Shown: positions 32,320-45,456, numbered from the stretch's first letter. The stretch is DNA of 64,000 nt from Volvox africanus (GCA_030268105.1 BSDZ01000010.1:4068001-4132000); one strand, 5' to 3'. Notes: generated from the sequence alone by a model not told the origin. Made by a program: numbers and translations.

Positions 32320-35022
32320 ATGGACGCCGAGCTGGCAAGCCTTACCAAGGAGGAGCTAATAACGAAGCATAAAAAGCTCAAGGAACTGGTGTGTATCCTA
32401 TAGGTGTGGCAAATATTGTTTTGCTTATTAGGTGTTCACGGTGTCAAGGTGGCCTTGCGCCGTTACAGGCCGACTACGAGAGGCGGCGAGCAGATGGACT
32501 TGCTGAGGAGCTACGGCTCGCCAAAGAGCACAATGTTGTTGTGGTGGGTTCCATGCCGATACTCCGGTGCGCCGCTGTCCTTTAGGAAGCGCCTAAGGGA
32601 ATGCTGTTTGCCGTTATGATACATGTAGCAAAAGCAAATTGAACAAGAAGAGGAGTACATTACTAACAAGCTGATGAAGCGTCTCGACCAGCTGAAGAAG
32701 GAGAAGGCGGTGCTGGCCAGCGAGGTGCGCTTTTGCTGGCTGGAATGCAGCATGTTATCCGTAGTTATCACTGACGTCGCAATTTTCTTAGGTGGCCCAA
32801 GAGGAGGAGTTCCTTGCGAACACGCTGCAAAAGCGGCTTGAGAAGGTAACCTTTGTTCTTACCTGGCCCCATACAAACCGTGGTAACCTATCATGAGGCT
32901 GTGTCACTTGCAGCTCGCAAAGGAAAAAGTGGATTTGGAGAATCGACTCGAAGCAGAGCAGGTGCGGAAGGTATATGTGGATGTTGTTTACCTTTGCGAC
33001 ATGGTTCTAACCGCTCGCTAAAGTAGCAAACATCTAGCTAAAGATCGGGTCACCGAGTACTCCCTCTGGTTGGTGTATGTGCATCTTATGCCGTTATCCT
33101 GGGTTTTCGCGCTGATGAAGTTCATTCAAATCGCTCCCCTTTCCCTACTTGTTTTTCACTTAAGGAGTACGTGGTAAACAAACTACGGAAGGCTATTGAT
33201 CAGCTCAGCGTGGTAGGTAAAGCGCGCCGTGCCGTGTCGTACCTCGCTTACGAATCATGGGGAATGGGGTGCACTCTTGCGACAGTGTCCCATGTGCTTC
33301 GTTTAAAGTGGTTGGTGTACGCATATTTTGAAGTGTATACCCTGGCAAATTTTCGCAGCCCTAAGCGTTTGCATGTCCTGATTGTTTGGATATCTTGGCA
33401 TGGCTTCTACCTGAACGTCAAAGTTCGTCGGTACCATTGGACCTTGAGTCGATATTTGCGTGTATTGCAGGAGAAAAACAAACTCATGTGCGAGAAGGTG
33501 GAACTTGAAAACCAACTGGTAAGAGTTGTGTCGTTTCTGCTTCTGGGTATGTTGTCATGGTCGATTCTTTTGTATTGGTAGGATAGTGCTTTTGCACGAC
33601 GTCGCGAAATTATGTACTTGTCGAGCAAAATCCTATATTACCACACGGTGCTCATAGACGTACGCGTGGTGGATTTGGTCGTTCGGATAGTAGTCACAGG
33701 TGCCCCGGGGCAAGAAATGTCAGCAGTATGGCGGATGACGTTGTCTATCGAAGGCTTGATTTTGGGTAGGACCGTTTCACTCGGGCACGCGATGCAAGTT
33801 CTACGGACGGGTGACGCGTGTGGGCCATCACGACTCCGGATGCATGGCGTGTGAAACATTTGCTGCCGCAGGAGTGTGAGCAGGAATACATCCTCAACCG
33901 GCTTCAAAAGCAGGTGGACAAGTTGGCTAGTGACAAGCTCGCGCTCCAGAAGGTGCGACCATGTTCGCAGTCCGGTCAATTTTGCCGATTATCACTTGGT
34001 GTGTGGCCGAGGCAACCCCGCACCATGTTTTTCCACGTGTTACATTAATGCCGGAAGCCGAGAGGTGAAACTTGAATATTTCTTTCTATTTTTCCTTGCG
34101 CAGGAGAAGGCAGAGCTCCAGAGAACGGTGAGCATGCATATATTCCTCGTAAAGCAATTGTACGCACGGTCGCCCAGTACCTGCGCAGATCCTGTCCAGG
34201 ATAACGGGCCACGCATTGTGACACAGTTCATTTCTTTGAAACATGTTGCATCTGTTTTGCAGGTCGCTGACCTTGGCGCGTCTGTGGACAAGCTGAACAA
34301 GGTGTGTTAAAGGCTTGCATGGTAGACTGTGCTCGCATGTTTAGATGCATTGCTGAAAACTGACTCTTAAATCAATTTCGAATGCACAGGACAAAGTGAA
34401 CTTGGAGAATATGTTGGAAATGGAGGAAGAGAGGTTGGTGATTGTTGTAGCCTGTTGGCTTGAAGAGGCAAAATTGGTGTGGGGACTTCAACTCAAGAGT
34501 AAAAGGAATGCTTGCTTGCTGAACCCCACACTTTACATGTCACTGCTCAACCTTTGACGAACTTCCTGCTCGTAGCATTACAAATAAGCTGCAACGGCGC
34601 TTGGAGGGCGTCCTGGCGAACCTTCGCCTGATTGAGTCCAAACTGGAGGTGAAGGGTATCACCCTGAAGGACCTAGGCATCTCCGCGTCAGACCTGCATT
34701 CCGAGTAAGGAATTGATTGGGTCTGGGTTGCCGTTCAATTGGCAGTGCGGTTCGATCCTATGTTGCCATGGCCTCTACCCTGCCTCTCTTAAGGGTGTTC
34801 CCCTGTTCGCGCAGCTGGCCACGTGTCTACAGTCGCAGCCCGTCAAGCACCAGCCACTCGATCGACCGTGTGCTGAGCGGTGGCATCGGCGGCGCTGTTA
34901 GCGGTGGTGCAATGCCGCCGTTGCACGGCACTGGCAGCGGCGCTGTGGCGATAACTGGCAGCAGGCGTGAGCGGCCTCTAAGCGCGCAAAGCAACACGCC
35001 AGAGGCATTGCTCGCTAAATGA
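32320..35022 (+). CDS. CCDC6/DUF2046-like coiled-coil protein
   Basis: Thirteen exons join in phase: 32320-32388, 32469-32534, 32629-32724, 32792-32845, 32914-32961, 33165-33212, 33471-33518, 33872-33952, 34104-34127, 34263-34301, 34390-34433, 34576-34704 and 34815-35022. They give 317 residues. The core is a coiled coil in which a unit of about 35 residues recurs: EQEEEYITNKLMKRLDQL, AQEEEFLANTLQKRLEKL, EQEYVVNKLRKAIDQL, CEQEYILNRLQKQVDKL and EEESITNKLQRRLEGV. This periodic (E)QE.E...N.L...L..L pattern is the hallmark of the CCDC6 family. The C-terminus is Ser/Gly-rich (SRSPSSTSHSIDR). The human protein is a coiled-coil phosphoprotein linked to DNA-damage signalling; the role of algal copies is not known to me. 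Candidate TGTAA signals lie near 35385 and 35455. Confidence 0.88.
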
Positions 35023-35897
35023 GCCAGTGTGCACCTTTGGACTGTACCCGAACATGTACTCGAACTTATGCGGCTTGAAAATCGCACAGAAAGAATTAAA
35101 CATGTTTTCAGGCTCTGTCTGCAGCAAATGTTCGTTTCAATGATCTTTTATTACAACGATGCGCATTTTTATGCAAGGGTAGTGGCTACTAAGCCACATC
35201 CATGTCCAAGGGAGACAGTAGTGCGGGCCAGAAACGCGTCACATCGTCTCCTTAGATATAGAATAGTTGTTTGCCAGAGCTCTATTATGTGCATGATGCA
35301 GTGTGCTTAGGATGCTTAAACATGTTTGTTGCGAAATTTGTATTTGTGCATCGGTAGAATGTATGTTCGCAAGATCGTTCATTTTGTAAATCAAATGAAA
35401 TTTGTGTTGCATTTTTAGACCGTTTGCCAACTTTTCTCTTCTTTTAAATCATATGTAATCATTTTTGTTATTGATAAAGATAAATTAAGATGTTTTTTGG
35501 CAATATCTTTGTAGCAGCAGACCTTTCTAACAACCGAATATATGTTGAATCACATTACCCTGAGGTACCGAGGCTACAATTAACGAAAGGAATAAACATA
35601 CTGAAAACATTCATGAAACTCTACAACCTCCTGACCATTCGATGCGGAGATCATTTACGGTGTAGGGCTGTTCACCTAACCTTCAGAAAAGCTTTTGACA
35701 CCTAGCCAAGCGATCGTGCTCACCGGCTGCCTACCGTCCCCACTGGAATACGTCTTCAATCGCCAATGTATACGAGCATATCATCCTTCCATACAAAGGA
35801 ACCTTTTCGTCCTTTTTGCACAGTCGAATGCGCAGATCCAACACCTTGCGCCACCTGATTCGCCATAGAACCACCTGCACAAGCACACGGAATCGGA
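35023..35897. other. 3' region of the CCDC6-like gene and convergent spacer
   Basis: The sequence is AT-rich with TGTAA motifs, consistent with 3' UTRs of two converging genes. No coding sequence is recognised. Confidence 0.6.
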
Positions 35898-38151
35898 TTA
35901 AGTTCCCATTATATGTATATAATTATATGTATATTCTGGCAGGGCCTTCATACCTGGGCGCCGCTTGGGCCGAAGGATACGGCCATCGACTGGCGGCTGA
36001 GGGGGTGGTCGGTTTCCATCTTCTCCAGCATTATCGCACCTGACAACACGCTGTGGACGCGTAGTAGATGAACTAAGGAGCTCAATAACCCATGCAAGTA
36101 TAACCCCTGCCAAACAGGAAGCGGCTGTGGCCAGAATTAAACCCAGGAGCGTCCAGCCGTACATTCGCTTAGTAAACAGAGCAGACAAGAACGGCTGCTG
36201 AAGGATTAGTGCATCATCGGACGCATCAGGAGCCGGAAGCCCCTCCACCACTGACACACCAGATCCAGGAATCGAGGCAAGTACTGAGTCGATGTCGCCA
36301 ACAGCTCCGGGCGCACAAGGCGCCCCTGCAACCTCGATAAAGCTGTGCAGATACTCTGTATCCTCAGCAGACGGCAACGACGCCAAATCTGTGAGCCCAT
36401 ACTCCACTGCAGCGCCAAGACGTCGCTCATCCAGTACTGGGAAGGAAATGTCGTCGCTGGGTGTTGAACATGGCCCAAATTTCTTCTGCTGGACACTATC
36501 AGCACCCGCATCATAGTTGTAGTCGTGGGCAGGACTGGCGTCCAGTGCCGTTGATGCCTCATATTGCGGTGGTGGCTGCGCGGCATGTGTAGTGCTGCTA
36601 CCAGGGAAGCCAACGAGATTGGCAGGAAATTTCTCTAGGTTCTCGACAGGTGCCCAGGAGTCTGCATAAAGCTCCGAAGTATCCAGATGTACAACGGCCT
36701 CGCCTGCCTCCAGCTTGTCAAAAGTGTTTGCGTCATGCACAGCTGGTTCAGCAATCACCTTGAGGAATGAAAGAAGTCCATCAAGCGCATGGCAATTGGG
36801 AAGCTGCCTCCAGCAGAAGGGAATTTGGACCCATTTTGCCGTGGTGCAGTTATTGGGTCTGGTGGGCTCCGCACTGCACGTTAACAAGCATATAACGACG
36901 TCAACCCAAGTTGGACAGGATTAACATACGCTCCTGAACGCACAACGGACCTACATCGGCAAAATAGACGACCCCGTTGATGTTACCCGCCGCATGCTGT
37001 TCTCTCCAGGGTAGCGCTCCAGGAAGCACACAGGACCCGAATCAAATCGTTTTGTGACACTAGTCCTGAACATAACAATACAGGGCATGAGTTCAAGGCC
37101 ACATTCCTAGCAAACACAGCAATACATACCTAGGAGCCGAGCCCTTCCACTCGCTGCTGCTGCGAATGCCAAGCACCACCAGCACCACGAGTAAGGGAAC
37201 CAAAACACAGCATTCCAATCTCCGTAGCGTGCTTGGACTGTCGCGCTGCGTTTCCCGCTCTGTTGCACCCTGCCGCTGAGTGACCTCCTGCCGAGGAAGC
37301 TTCCTAAGCCGCTGCCGCTTGTCGACCGTCTCCTTTGGTACTACACGACCAGCGCCAACATGCCGGTTATCAGTTCTGGTATCCTTCCGGGGCGTCTGGT
37401 CCAGGCTTCTGCCAGCCAAGATAATGTCGTCCAGGTCAGCAGCCGCTAGGTTGGGACACCCAGTTATCTTGGATAATTCCGTGCGGGCTCGATGCTGCAA
37501 ACCTTGCACCACCTTACTTCCAGCGGGATCTAGCAAATGCTTGTCGACGGGATCCTTGTTGGCACGTACTGGTGAGTCGACAGCTGTTGGCGGACCGAGC
37601 TCCCTCCCCAAACATGGCAGGGCTGCAGAGCATGGCGTCAACGCCACTGCTGTTTTGCAAGTCACTATGGTACGCTGCGGAATGGCGTCTAAATCCAGCT
37701 GCAAACCAGCTCCTTGAAGGGTCAACTCCGTGTGCTGCCTGCTGGGCGAGGCGGCGCGAGCTGTAGTGAGGTCGGCACCAGACACAGCATCTTGCGTCGC
37801 TGCAGAAAGGTTCTTGATGATTCGGCGGGGCGTCTCCATTTCTCCTTGTGTAAGCAAGGGCAGTAATTGGCGTGCCGATGAGGCCGGGGGTGATGACGTC
37901 ACTTCCATATGCGACAGAGGCGAAACCTTGTCGTTGTGCTGCGATGGGTTCAGTGATATGGATTTCTCTGCGGAAAAAGACGAGCTGCTCCACCCAGACT
38001 CGAAGGTGCATCTCGGCAGCCGTGACGAGGGGCTTCGGCCAGCGCACGACGACAGGAGCAAGGTCTTAGCGACGTTGTCGTCCTCGCATGAGGCTGGTCT
38101 GCAAGGATGGTCGCAAAGCGCATTACAGGACCCGTAGACATTATAGAGCCC
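35898..38151 (-). CDS. Predicted membrane protein of unknown function (5' end unresolved)
   Basis: Three exons join in phase 2: about 37130-38151, 36955-37065 and 35898-36873. The first is Ser/Thr- and charge-rich and ends with a hydrophobic segment, CVLVPLLVVLVVLGI. The middle exon encodes a short Cys-containing stretch (FDSGPVCFLERYPGENS). The last starts with a Cys-rich stretch (PTRPNNCTTAKW), continues with a low-complexity acidic region and has a second hydrophobic segment, YGWTLLGLILATAAS plus CLAGVILAWVIELL. It ends with a basic tail. Two membrane passes with a small Cys-rich loop between them is the simplest reading. I recognise no family. The join to upstream exons, including those of the next entry, could not be fixed. 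Confidence 0.5.
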
Positions 38152-38445
38152 TGACATCGCGCGCATGTGCACAATCCCTTATCACCGAGGGTCACAGATG
38201 CAGCAATGTCGGATATATAAGAGATCTGAACTGAAGCAAGACTGTAAGCGTGTGCAGCAACAGCTATGGAAGTCGTGCCGTTATGCCCGGGAGCCATGTC
38301 GTTCAATGATGTGCAGTTCAGCACGGTAGATGGCATGTATGCATACGCGACATAAAGAAATACCTGACAAGAGGACCAACAAGTATGAGGTCACTATACA
38401 TGTAGCTAAATGCACTTCACAGTCGAAGGTATATGCCTGCTGTAC

Positions 38446-39065
38446 CTCTCAACAAACAGGGGATTCTGTACACTGGAGCGCATAAGGGATGCCGGCCGAA
38501 TGGCAAAAAGTACGCTTGGGCTGGCGTAGCCGTCTGAACCCGGCGTTGACAGCTCAGAGTCCACTGGAGGTGGGCGACGAATCTGCACTGGCGACACCGC
38601 TGAGGGCCTAGGGTCCTGGAGTTGGTCCCCTGCTGGCGAATCTAGCCACAGAGAGGCTTCCCCCCCGCTCAGAGAAAAGCCAGATGACGGTGAGTCCAGG
38701 TCCTCATCAACATTCAAACAGCCTGGGAGTATTGGAGGGGATACATGTTACTTTTATAGCTGAGCACAGAAAATCACTTTGTAACGCTCCATGATCTACT
38801 CACCACTAAGGCCTGATCCTGCCGCAAGGGCCCTTGGAACCAACGGTGAGGCCATCAAGGGGTCTGCGCTGCTGTCGAAGTTAACCGATGCTGGTGAATG
38901 TACATCGTCTATGTTTGGGGTATTGTCCTGATAGCGATCGCACGGAGGGACCTGGACGGGCTCGCCATCCGTGTCAGCGGCTGCGACACGCCTCCAGTCC
39001 CCTGTCCGTAAGGCTCTCGAGCCGGTGCTTGCCCCGATACTACTCCGCGTAATGGATAATGAAAA
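38446..39065 (-). CDS. Unknown Ser/Pro-rich protein exons, possibly the 5' part of the adjacent membrane protein gene
   Basis: Two exons, 38804-39065 and 38446-38722, join in phase 1 and have good splice sites. They encode a disordered, Ser/Pro/Asp-rich sequence (SPASVNFDSSADPLMASP, DEDLDSPSSGFSLSGG, VQIRRPPPVDSELSTPGS). The second exon could end in phase 2 at a GTACAG donor or read on to a stop at 38406. Whether this is a separate gene or the start of the neighbouring membrane protein is open. There are no recognisable domains. Confidence 0.4.
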
Positions 39066-41651
39066 CTGATCCTGGAGTGGAAGGCAGGCCTTTTACTAAT
39101 AACTCAAATGTTTGTGGGATAGGCAACTATTTAAGATTACCTGTACTAGAGGCGACCAGAAAGAAGACTTGACAAAGCCAGCGTCGTCGTTATCAGCCTG
39201 CACTTTGCTATAAGATATTGATTGCTAATGCCCTTGGGGTGTGTCAGGGTGCAACAAACTGCTGAGAATCTCCAGCTTGTATGAACTTTGGAGCGCACCT
39301 TTCTGGCCATGAGAGCTTCTTGTTCAATATGTTCCCACAAGAGCCACGATAAAATAGTTGCTTCCTAATTCTTGCTTAAATGGTCTCCTCGCTTTGGTCC
39401 AGTAACCGACCAAGCGCATGGAATGCAATTATCTTTCGTGACAGATGAAAAGTAACGCACACTGCGTTTTACATTACTATTTAAGGAGGAAGCAGAAAAG
39501 CGGGTTTTGCATGTTCCATCGATTGCGACAGACCAGGATCAAACCCAATGCAGATTCCAGTTCCTAGTCGTACAAGTGCGTAATATTACATCCAAGCACG
39601 ATAACAAAATGCTTTCCTTGGAGGCCTTGCTATGTCTCGGACGGTCCCCCTATGATTTTTAACGAGCCAAAATCTGAGCCGTCCTCGAAAATCAGGAACG
39701 GCAATGATACAATACCGAGTTTTCAAGAAGAGGCATTTCAAGGGCAACCAGTCAGGTTGAGGCAGCCAGGAGAGGCCCTTGCTTTGGCCGAATCACAGAG
39801 CTGGGTGCAGATACGGCTTCTAGGTCTATTGGAGAAGATGAGCCAAATTTGAGCGCCGAATTATTGGCGTTGTGATGATAAATGCTGTCTGAGAAGTAAT
39901 CTCCACCACCAGTCCTGGAAGTTCGCCTGCGCCGCGCGTGTCTCGGACAGCTGCGAGGCCTGTGCCCGCTGCTGCAACGGCGTGAATAATACTGCGCAGA
40001 ATTTGCAGGCTTGGGCTTGCTTTATGTTCAACGTTCAACCTGCGAAGGACCGGTGCCCACCGGCCTAACCAGGCTGCCTGTCTATTCCGCACGTGCACGG
40101 CGAGGCGCGGCAATATTTCATTTCTCGATGCGAAGCGAAGATGAAAAAGGAGTGGCCTCTTCGGTTTGTCGTGACGGCTGCCGATCCCTCCGTTTGACTG
40201 AGCTTCGGCACAGCGCCGGTATCAATGACCGTTGGTGTCAATGACCATGTCCCTACGTGCGCGTGATTGTCCCCCTAGTTGCACGTACCATGTCCTTGCC
40301 GAACCCTGGCAGGCAGCGCTCGTAAGGCACCCTTAGGGTCTTAGCAGGACATGCTGTATAGCTTGCAGATAATTGACGGATGTCTCATATAGGGTCTATA
40401 TGCGACATCATGATTGGCATTTCACTATTCCCTTTGGAATAACACAATAACACGAAGGGCGCACACGTGTACGACATGCTGAGTGGTGGGGCACAAGTGT
40501 GTTGCTGACTCCTAGTCTTCGTCTGCGATGAAGGGTTGCGCCGGCAGAAGGCCACAGCGACACAATCTGGCCGACATGGTTCTAGAGGCCTTAGTTGGGC
40601 TAACACAGGAGAAGACATAAGGTTATCATAGGCAATCACCAAGCCGCACATCCACATTGTCCTCGTCGTCTTGTCCCCTGCTAATCCCATCCCAACACTT
40701 ATTCACAATATAACGAGCATTGTATGATTCCACGGCCGTGTTTCTCCTCATCGTCTCCCCAATCTTCCCTTCTGGTATACGTGCTTCGCCATAGGATAAA
40801 CCAAAGAGTAACCCACAAATGATGCACTCACACACTTGCCCTCGGGATCTTTCACGCTCTCCACCTGATGCCCCCGAGCCCCATACCCACACGAATCCTC
40901 CCTCAATTCCTCCCCGCCTCCCTCCCATTTCAGCTGTCGTACCTCGTCCTTTCTGTCCGCTCCGTCAACTGGCTTACACCGTTCCATTGCCCTAACGTTT
41001 TCTATATGCGGTAGACCCTAATTCCTTCTTCTGCCCGTTTGTCCCGTGCATTTGCATATCGCAGATTTCCCAGTCTTGTTCAGATTGTTGATATCGCCAT
41101 TATGCAGGTGAATATGAATTACATCTGTAAATGATCCAATCAATGTAATAACCGCACAAGGTCGGTTCATGTTTAATGTCTTTGCTTCGCTTGCTGAATT
41201 TGAAAAAGACTGAATTCGTGAGCGTACTATCGCTGGCCTTAAGTCTGCTAGAGATAGAGGGCTTATGGGTGGGAGACCAAAGGGATTATCAGAAGTAGTT
41301 CTTTTACATCAGTCCATTCCTTAACGTCTTGATGAACTGCAAGTTATTTTTGCACTAAGGCGTCAGCCATAGCTATGCACGACAGAGAAGCGAGTTGCTA
41401 TTGGTTTACATTAAGTTACTGGCTATGCGATGGCCTTCACCCGGTGTAAGCCAGTATACATGCCGCTCCTTGCCATAAAAGGTAACAATACTTGAAACAG
41501 CACAAATTGAAGCGCGCTTTTCGTTGGGGGCCTGCCATAAGGAATAGAACACTACATACTCCCTTAAAATGACTAACAATAACCTATTTGAGCTTGCGCA
41601 AAACTGTCTGTCAAACCATGATGTACTTGCTTGGCTTGGATTGCACGCATG
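39066..41651. other. Intergenic stretch with no recognised gene
   Basis: There is a GC-richer island of about 110 bp at 39900-40010 with open frames on both strands but no recognisable motif. The rest shows only short overlapping frames. A TGTAA (minus) at 41406-41410 may be the isocitrate lyase poly(A) signal. Confidence 0.5.
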
Positions 41652-44456
41652 TTAGTGCTCAAACTGATCCTCCTCTGTGCTGCCTTTTAGGGCGCACACC
41701 GACGAGGTGCCCTCGCTGATCACCTGACTAACCAAGTCGAAGTAACCTGTCCCGACGAACTTCTGATGGGTGGTGGCGCGATAGCCCAGCTTCTCAGCGC
41801 CAAACTCGGCCTGCTGTAGCTCCGCGTAGGCAGACATGCCTAATGGATAAGGACACCACAGCGATATAAAAAAGAGCATCCCGTGGTTGGGCTGCAGATT
41901 GAAACATATACAGACTTCAAAGATGACATTAGCAAGGCCCCAGTTTTGCAAAATCTTCTGGCCAACCCTCTCGCACCTGCAAGCACGCACCCGCAGCTTC
42001 CCTCACACGACGCACCTCTCGAGGCATACTCCTTCGCAAGACTGAACATCGAGTAATTCAGTGCGTGGAACCCTGCCAGCGTGATGAACTGGAATTTGTA
42101 TCCCCAGCTTCCCAGGGTAGCCTGGAAGCGAGCGATGTCCTCATCAGACAGCTTCTTCTTCCAGTTAAAAGAGGGTGAGCAGTTGTAAGCCAGCAGCTTG
42201 CCAGGGTACTGCGCATGAATTGCCTCGGCGAACCTGCAGAAGTGCCGAGGGGAGTGAAACGGATTTGATCTGTGTCCTGACGCGAACAGGATGTGCTGGA
42301 TGTGGACCACTAGTCAGTACCAGACAGGAAGCTATGGCGACCAGCAGGCCACAGAATGCTGGTGGCTGTAGATTTGGGCCCAAATTGGGCTCTGGGCGCG
42401 ACCATGATCAATGTCCATACTGCTGAGGGATCTGCAAATGTGCCTGATCGGTCTCGCCCCTTACTTCTTTGCCTCCTCCATGCTGGGCTCGGATGTCTCG
42501 AACCACACCATGTCCGCATACGGCGCGTACGCGAGGCCGCGAGCAATGGCTGCGTCAATGCCACCGCGCACGCAGTGGAAGCCTTCTGGCGTCCGCTCAC
42601 CTGCAGTTGCGCACGAGGACAAGGCCACGGAGGATGGTACCTCCTGATCACCTGCTACCAGATTGCATGGCGAGTCTAGAACTACAGAAGCACTTTGTGC
42701 GAGGCTCGGTGTGAGAGAACAGAGGAGGATCGATACTGGTCGGCAGTTGGTTCATTGGTATTTTCATACTCAACAGCGCAGATACGGATATCAACCCTTT
42801 GACCGCGTACGCCCGGCTCACCCGTCATGAAGGCCCTATCCCGCTCGTCAGCATCGCTGGTGATTAGGTATGCTCCTAACGCATCAGTGCGCGCAATTAT
42901 AATTGTTGGGACGTCCAACACATCGGCAGCCAGGCGCGCGGCCGTGAGCTTTTGCACGAACTCGCGCGTGGGGACCAGGACCTTGCCGCCTAGATGGCCG
43001 CACTTCTTGGCGGAGGCCAACTGGTCCTGCAGATGCACATAGCAGCACAGACATCGCGGCAATCCGCACATATATGACATGCATACATTCATATTTTATC
43101 CGGCTTGATTCTCTAAGCCTGGCAGGAATGCAAACGTAAACAAATCTATCGCTCAGCTTCCCTTGCGTGGACATGGGGATAGGAGATCCGCAGCCCTCGG
43201 GCACTAACCTCGAAATGCACCGCCGCCGCGCCCGCTTCAATCAGCGCTTTCATGAGCTGCGGAAGCAAAGAGAGAAGTTTACAAATCTCCTTTAGGACGG
43301 AACATCAGTCAGGTAAAACTTAATAATCCATCAGTGGGTTACCATTGACTCCTGAGCTAATTGGAAACATGCGTCACAACTTTATAATCGAATGGCGATT
43401 ATCGCATAACCGGCGCACCTCGTATGCGTTGAGGTTTCCGCCAAAACCCGCTTCGGCATCCGCAACAATCGGCGCGAACCAATGGACGTCGTTCCGACCC
43501 TCCGAATGCTGCATCTGGTCCATGCGCTGCAAGGGTTACCGGACAAATGAGAGTGAACTTCCTCAAGACACGTAACACATAACATAAGCAGCCAACATCA
43601 GGACTGAAATTCGTGCCTAGTGTGGAAAGCTAACATTTTCCTTGGGTGTTCCAATAGATGCGAACACACAGGCAAGTTTCGATGTGATTCGAAAAGGCCA
43701 CATAACCAAACTCATTCACTCCAGTGTAAATACCTCCCAATCAAATAGTACCTGGAATGCATTATTTATCCGCGACACAACGCGCGGCACGGAGTCCACA
43801 GGGTACAGGCTCTGATCGGGATATGTCTGCGACACAGGATAGGTCGAACCGAAGGTTACGTAGCGCGACATATAAGAAGCTTTATATAATACGTATATAG
43901 GGTACTGGCCATTCAATTGCAAGAGTATTATATCCAATCAAACAAATCCGTCTGACCTGCATAGCCGAATTAGCATCAGCGGCGACCTGCCATCCCGACA
44001 AGTATATGGCCTTCAGACCTGCCGCAACCATCTCCACAGCCTGACCACCTGAATATTGCATGAGAAAAAACTATAGTAATTTGTTTGGCTTTATGAAACA
44101 CATCGGGAACCGAAGGGGCCGCAGATGGAACCAGACGGTTGCCACGGCGTGCCGACGCGGCATGGAACATGTCAATCATGCCGATTTTCGGATGCATCGC
44201 ACCGCATGGCATTAATTATAACCACTTGATGGCTAACAATTGGTATGGTTAGCCCTGCTGCGAAAGTCCACTCCTTACCGGTCATCGCGCCCAGGGCTGG
44301 CACGTACGGCTCAATGTGCATCAGCTGCCACAGTCTCTCTGCACCCATACGAGCGACAGTATACTCAATCTTAACGGATCCGCGAAGGCGCTCCACATCT
44401 TGACGACTGTAGACCCGCTTCACGCCATCCCAGCGAGAAGAACCGTTAGACGCCAT
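41652..44456 (-). CDS. ICL1: Isocitrate lyase
   Basis: Nine exons chain in phase: 44279-44456, 43957-44048, 43752-43826, 43419-43526, 43209-43256, 42822-43026, 42465-42600, 42016-42233 and 41652-41839. They give 415 residues, the normal chlamydomonad length. The enzyme splits isocitrate to glyoxylate and succinate, the first committed step of the glyoxylate cycle, and lets the cell grow on acetate. Motifs include [44 protein letters not shown] (metal and substrate loop), the catalytic [13 protein letters not shown] (Cys176), [27 protein letters not shown] and [14 protein letters not shown]. The C-terminus (DQFEH) has no SKL-type peroxisome signal, so cytosolic or otherwise targeted action is likely. 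The closest paralogue, methylisocitrate lyase, is excluded by the KKCGHL signature context. Confidence 0.95.
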
Positions 44457-45150
44457 TCTTTGTGCAGGCTTCGATAATGGAAAGGTTGCTGCTAAGTATA
44501 AAATGACAGAGGGGAGCAAAAGCTTGATAAATAGAAAGCGGAGAGTTGTCTTTATGCAACATGTAAACATATGACGTACAAACCGTTATGCTGACGCTCC
44601 AAACGACTCCTGGCAATCGTTTGCACCCTTCCATTTGAAAGTTTAGCTGAGTTTGCTAACGATAAAACGCATAGGATATGTGTAGTGAGGCATCGCCACG
44701 GATGCATGATCTTGACATTGTAACGGGACGGTCCGTCATGCCCAACGATTACAAGACCACGATCCTTAGGTTACGAATTTTCTGAAGTTAAGTAAAGCTG
44801 CTACTATTAGTTTTAGCTGATTGTAAAATACTGCGTTTAGGAATGCAAATTTGCGAACTTGCACACAGCCGTTGGCATCAACCACGGCTATAAAGGCGCC
44901 TGGTCTGCCACGAAAAAAGGTGCTTTTTAAACTTGTGTTCCAACACTTGTAAGTTTTGATGGTTTTTTGGGCCAGCGAAAGCGCAAGAACGACCGACATC
45001 ACACCACCTCGGCGGCCATAAAACTGATAGTGTTGTAATTAGTGTGTTAGAACAAACCTTTTCGGTCAGACCTCTATGCTATGCTGAGCTTCGGTATCTT
45101 TGTGGTACAATCTGTACTGCAAGACTACCATATTTGTGTCCGACAGAGAC
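44457..45150. other. Upstream region of isocitrate lyase
   Basis: This holds the 5' leader and promoter on the minus strand. No coding sequence or named regulatory site is evident. Confidence 0.5.
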
Positions 45151-45366
45151 ACCTATCTTTGGCTGATGTGTAACAGTATGTGGTAGTAAAGTTTGAGGTC
45201 AAGAGCAATCGCAAGATAGGTCACACAGCTCGATTTACGTATGGTTATGAGCCCCAAGCGCACGTGCGCGGTTGACCGAGAGGTCGCCGGTTCGAATCCC
45301 GCTGGCTGTTGGCCAGGGCAGGGAGGCCAGGACGAGGCAGTTTTCGCAAGATCGCTCACGGGGGGG
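45151..45366 (+). mobile_element. Remnant of a second copia 3' end directly upstream of the left LTR
   Basis: 45151-45240 closely resembles the end of the copia pol frame and following sequence at 50076-50175 (CTATCTTTGGCTGATGTGTA start). It is followed by a second GGTTATGAGCCCC box at 45243-45255, a tRNA-like B-box (GGTTCGAATCCC) and a run of seven G at 45360-45366 that abuts the LTR like a polypurine tract. Confidence 0.6.
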
Positions 45367-45456
45367 TGTTGGAATGTGAGCAACACTCATATACGAAAGA
45401 ATGTCAGAGCAAGTAATACGGCCCACGAGAGGCCGGGCGCTTTGCTGACTTCAACA
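45367..45456 (+). repeat. Left LTR of the copia element
   Basis: This 90-bp repeat starts TGTTGGAATG and ends GACTTCAACA, and is matched by 50818-50907. Confidence 0.8.

Noticed and set aside
39652..40113. Opposing frames at 39652-39852 (+) and 39826-40113 (-)
   Set aside because: They lie over a small GC-rich island, show no motif, and neither can be linked to a neighbouring exon in phase.
45241..45320. tRNA-like sequence with a GGTTCGAATCCC B-box and a GACC..GGTC arm
   Set aside because: No A-box or matching acceptor stem could be built, so it is not called as a tRNA gene. It may be a tRNA-derived remnant inside the copia remnant.
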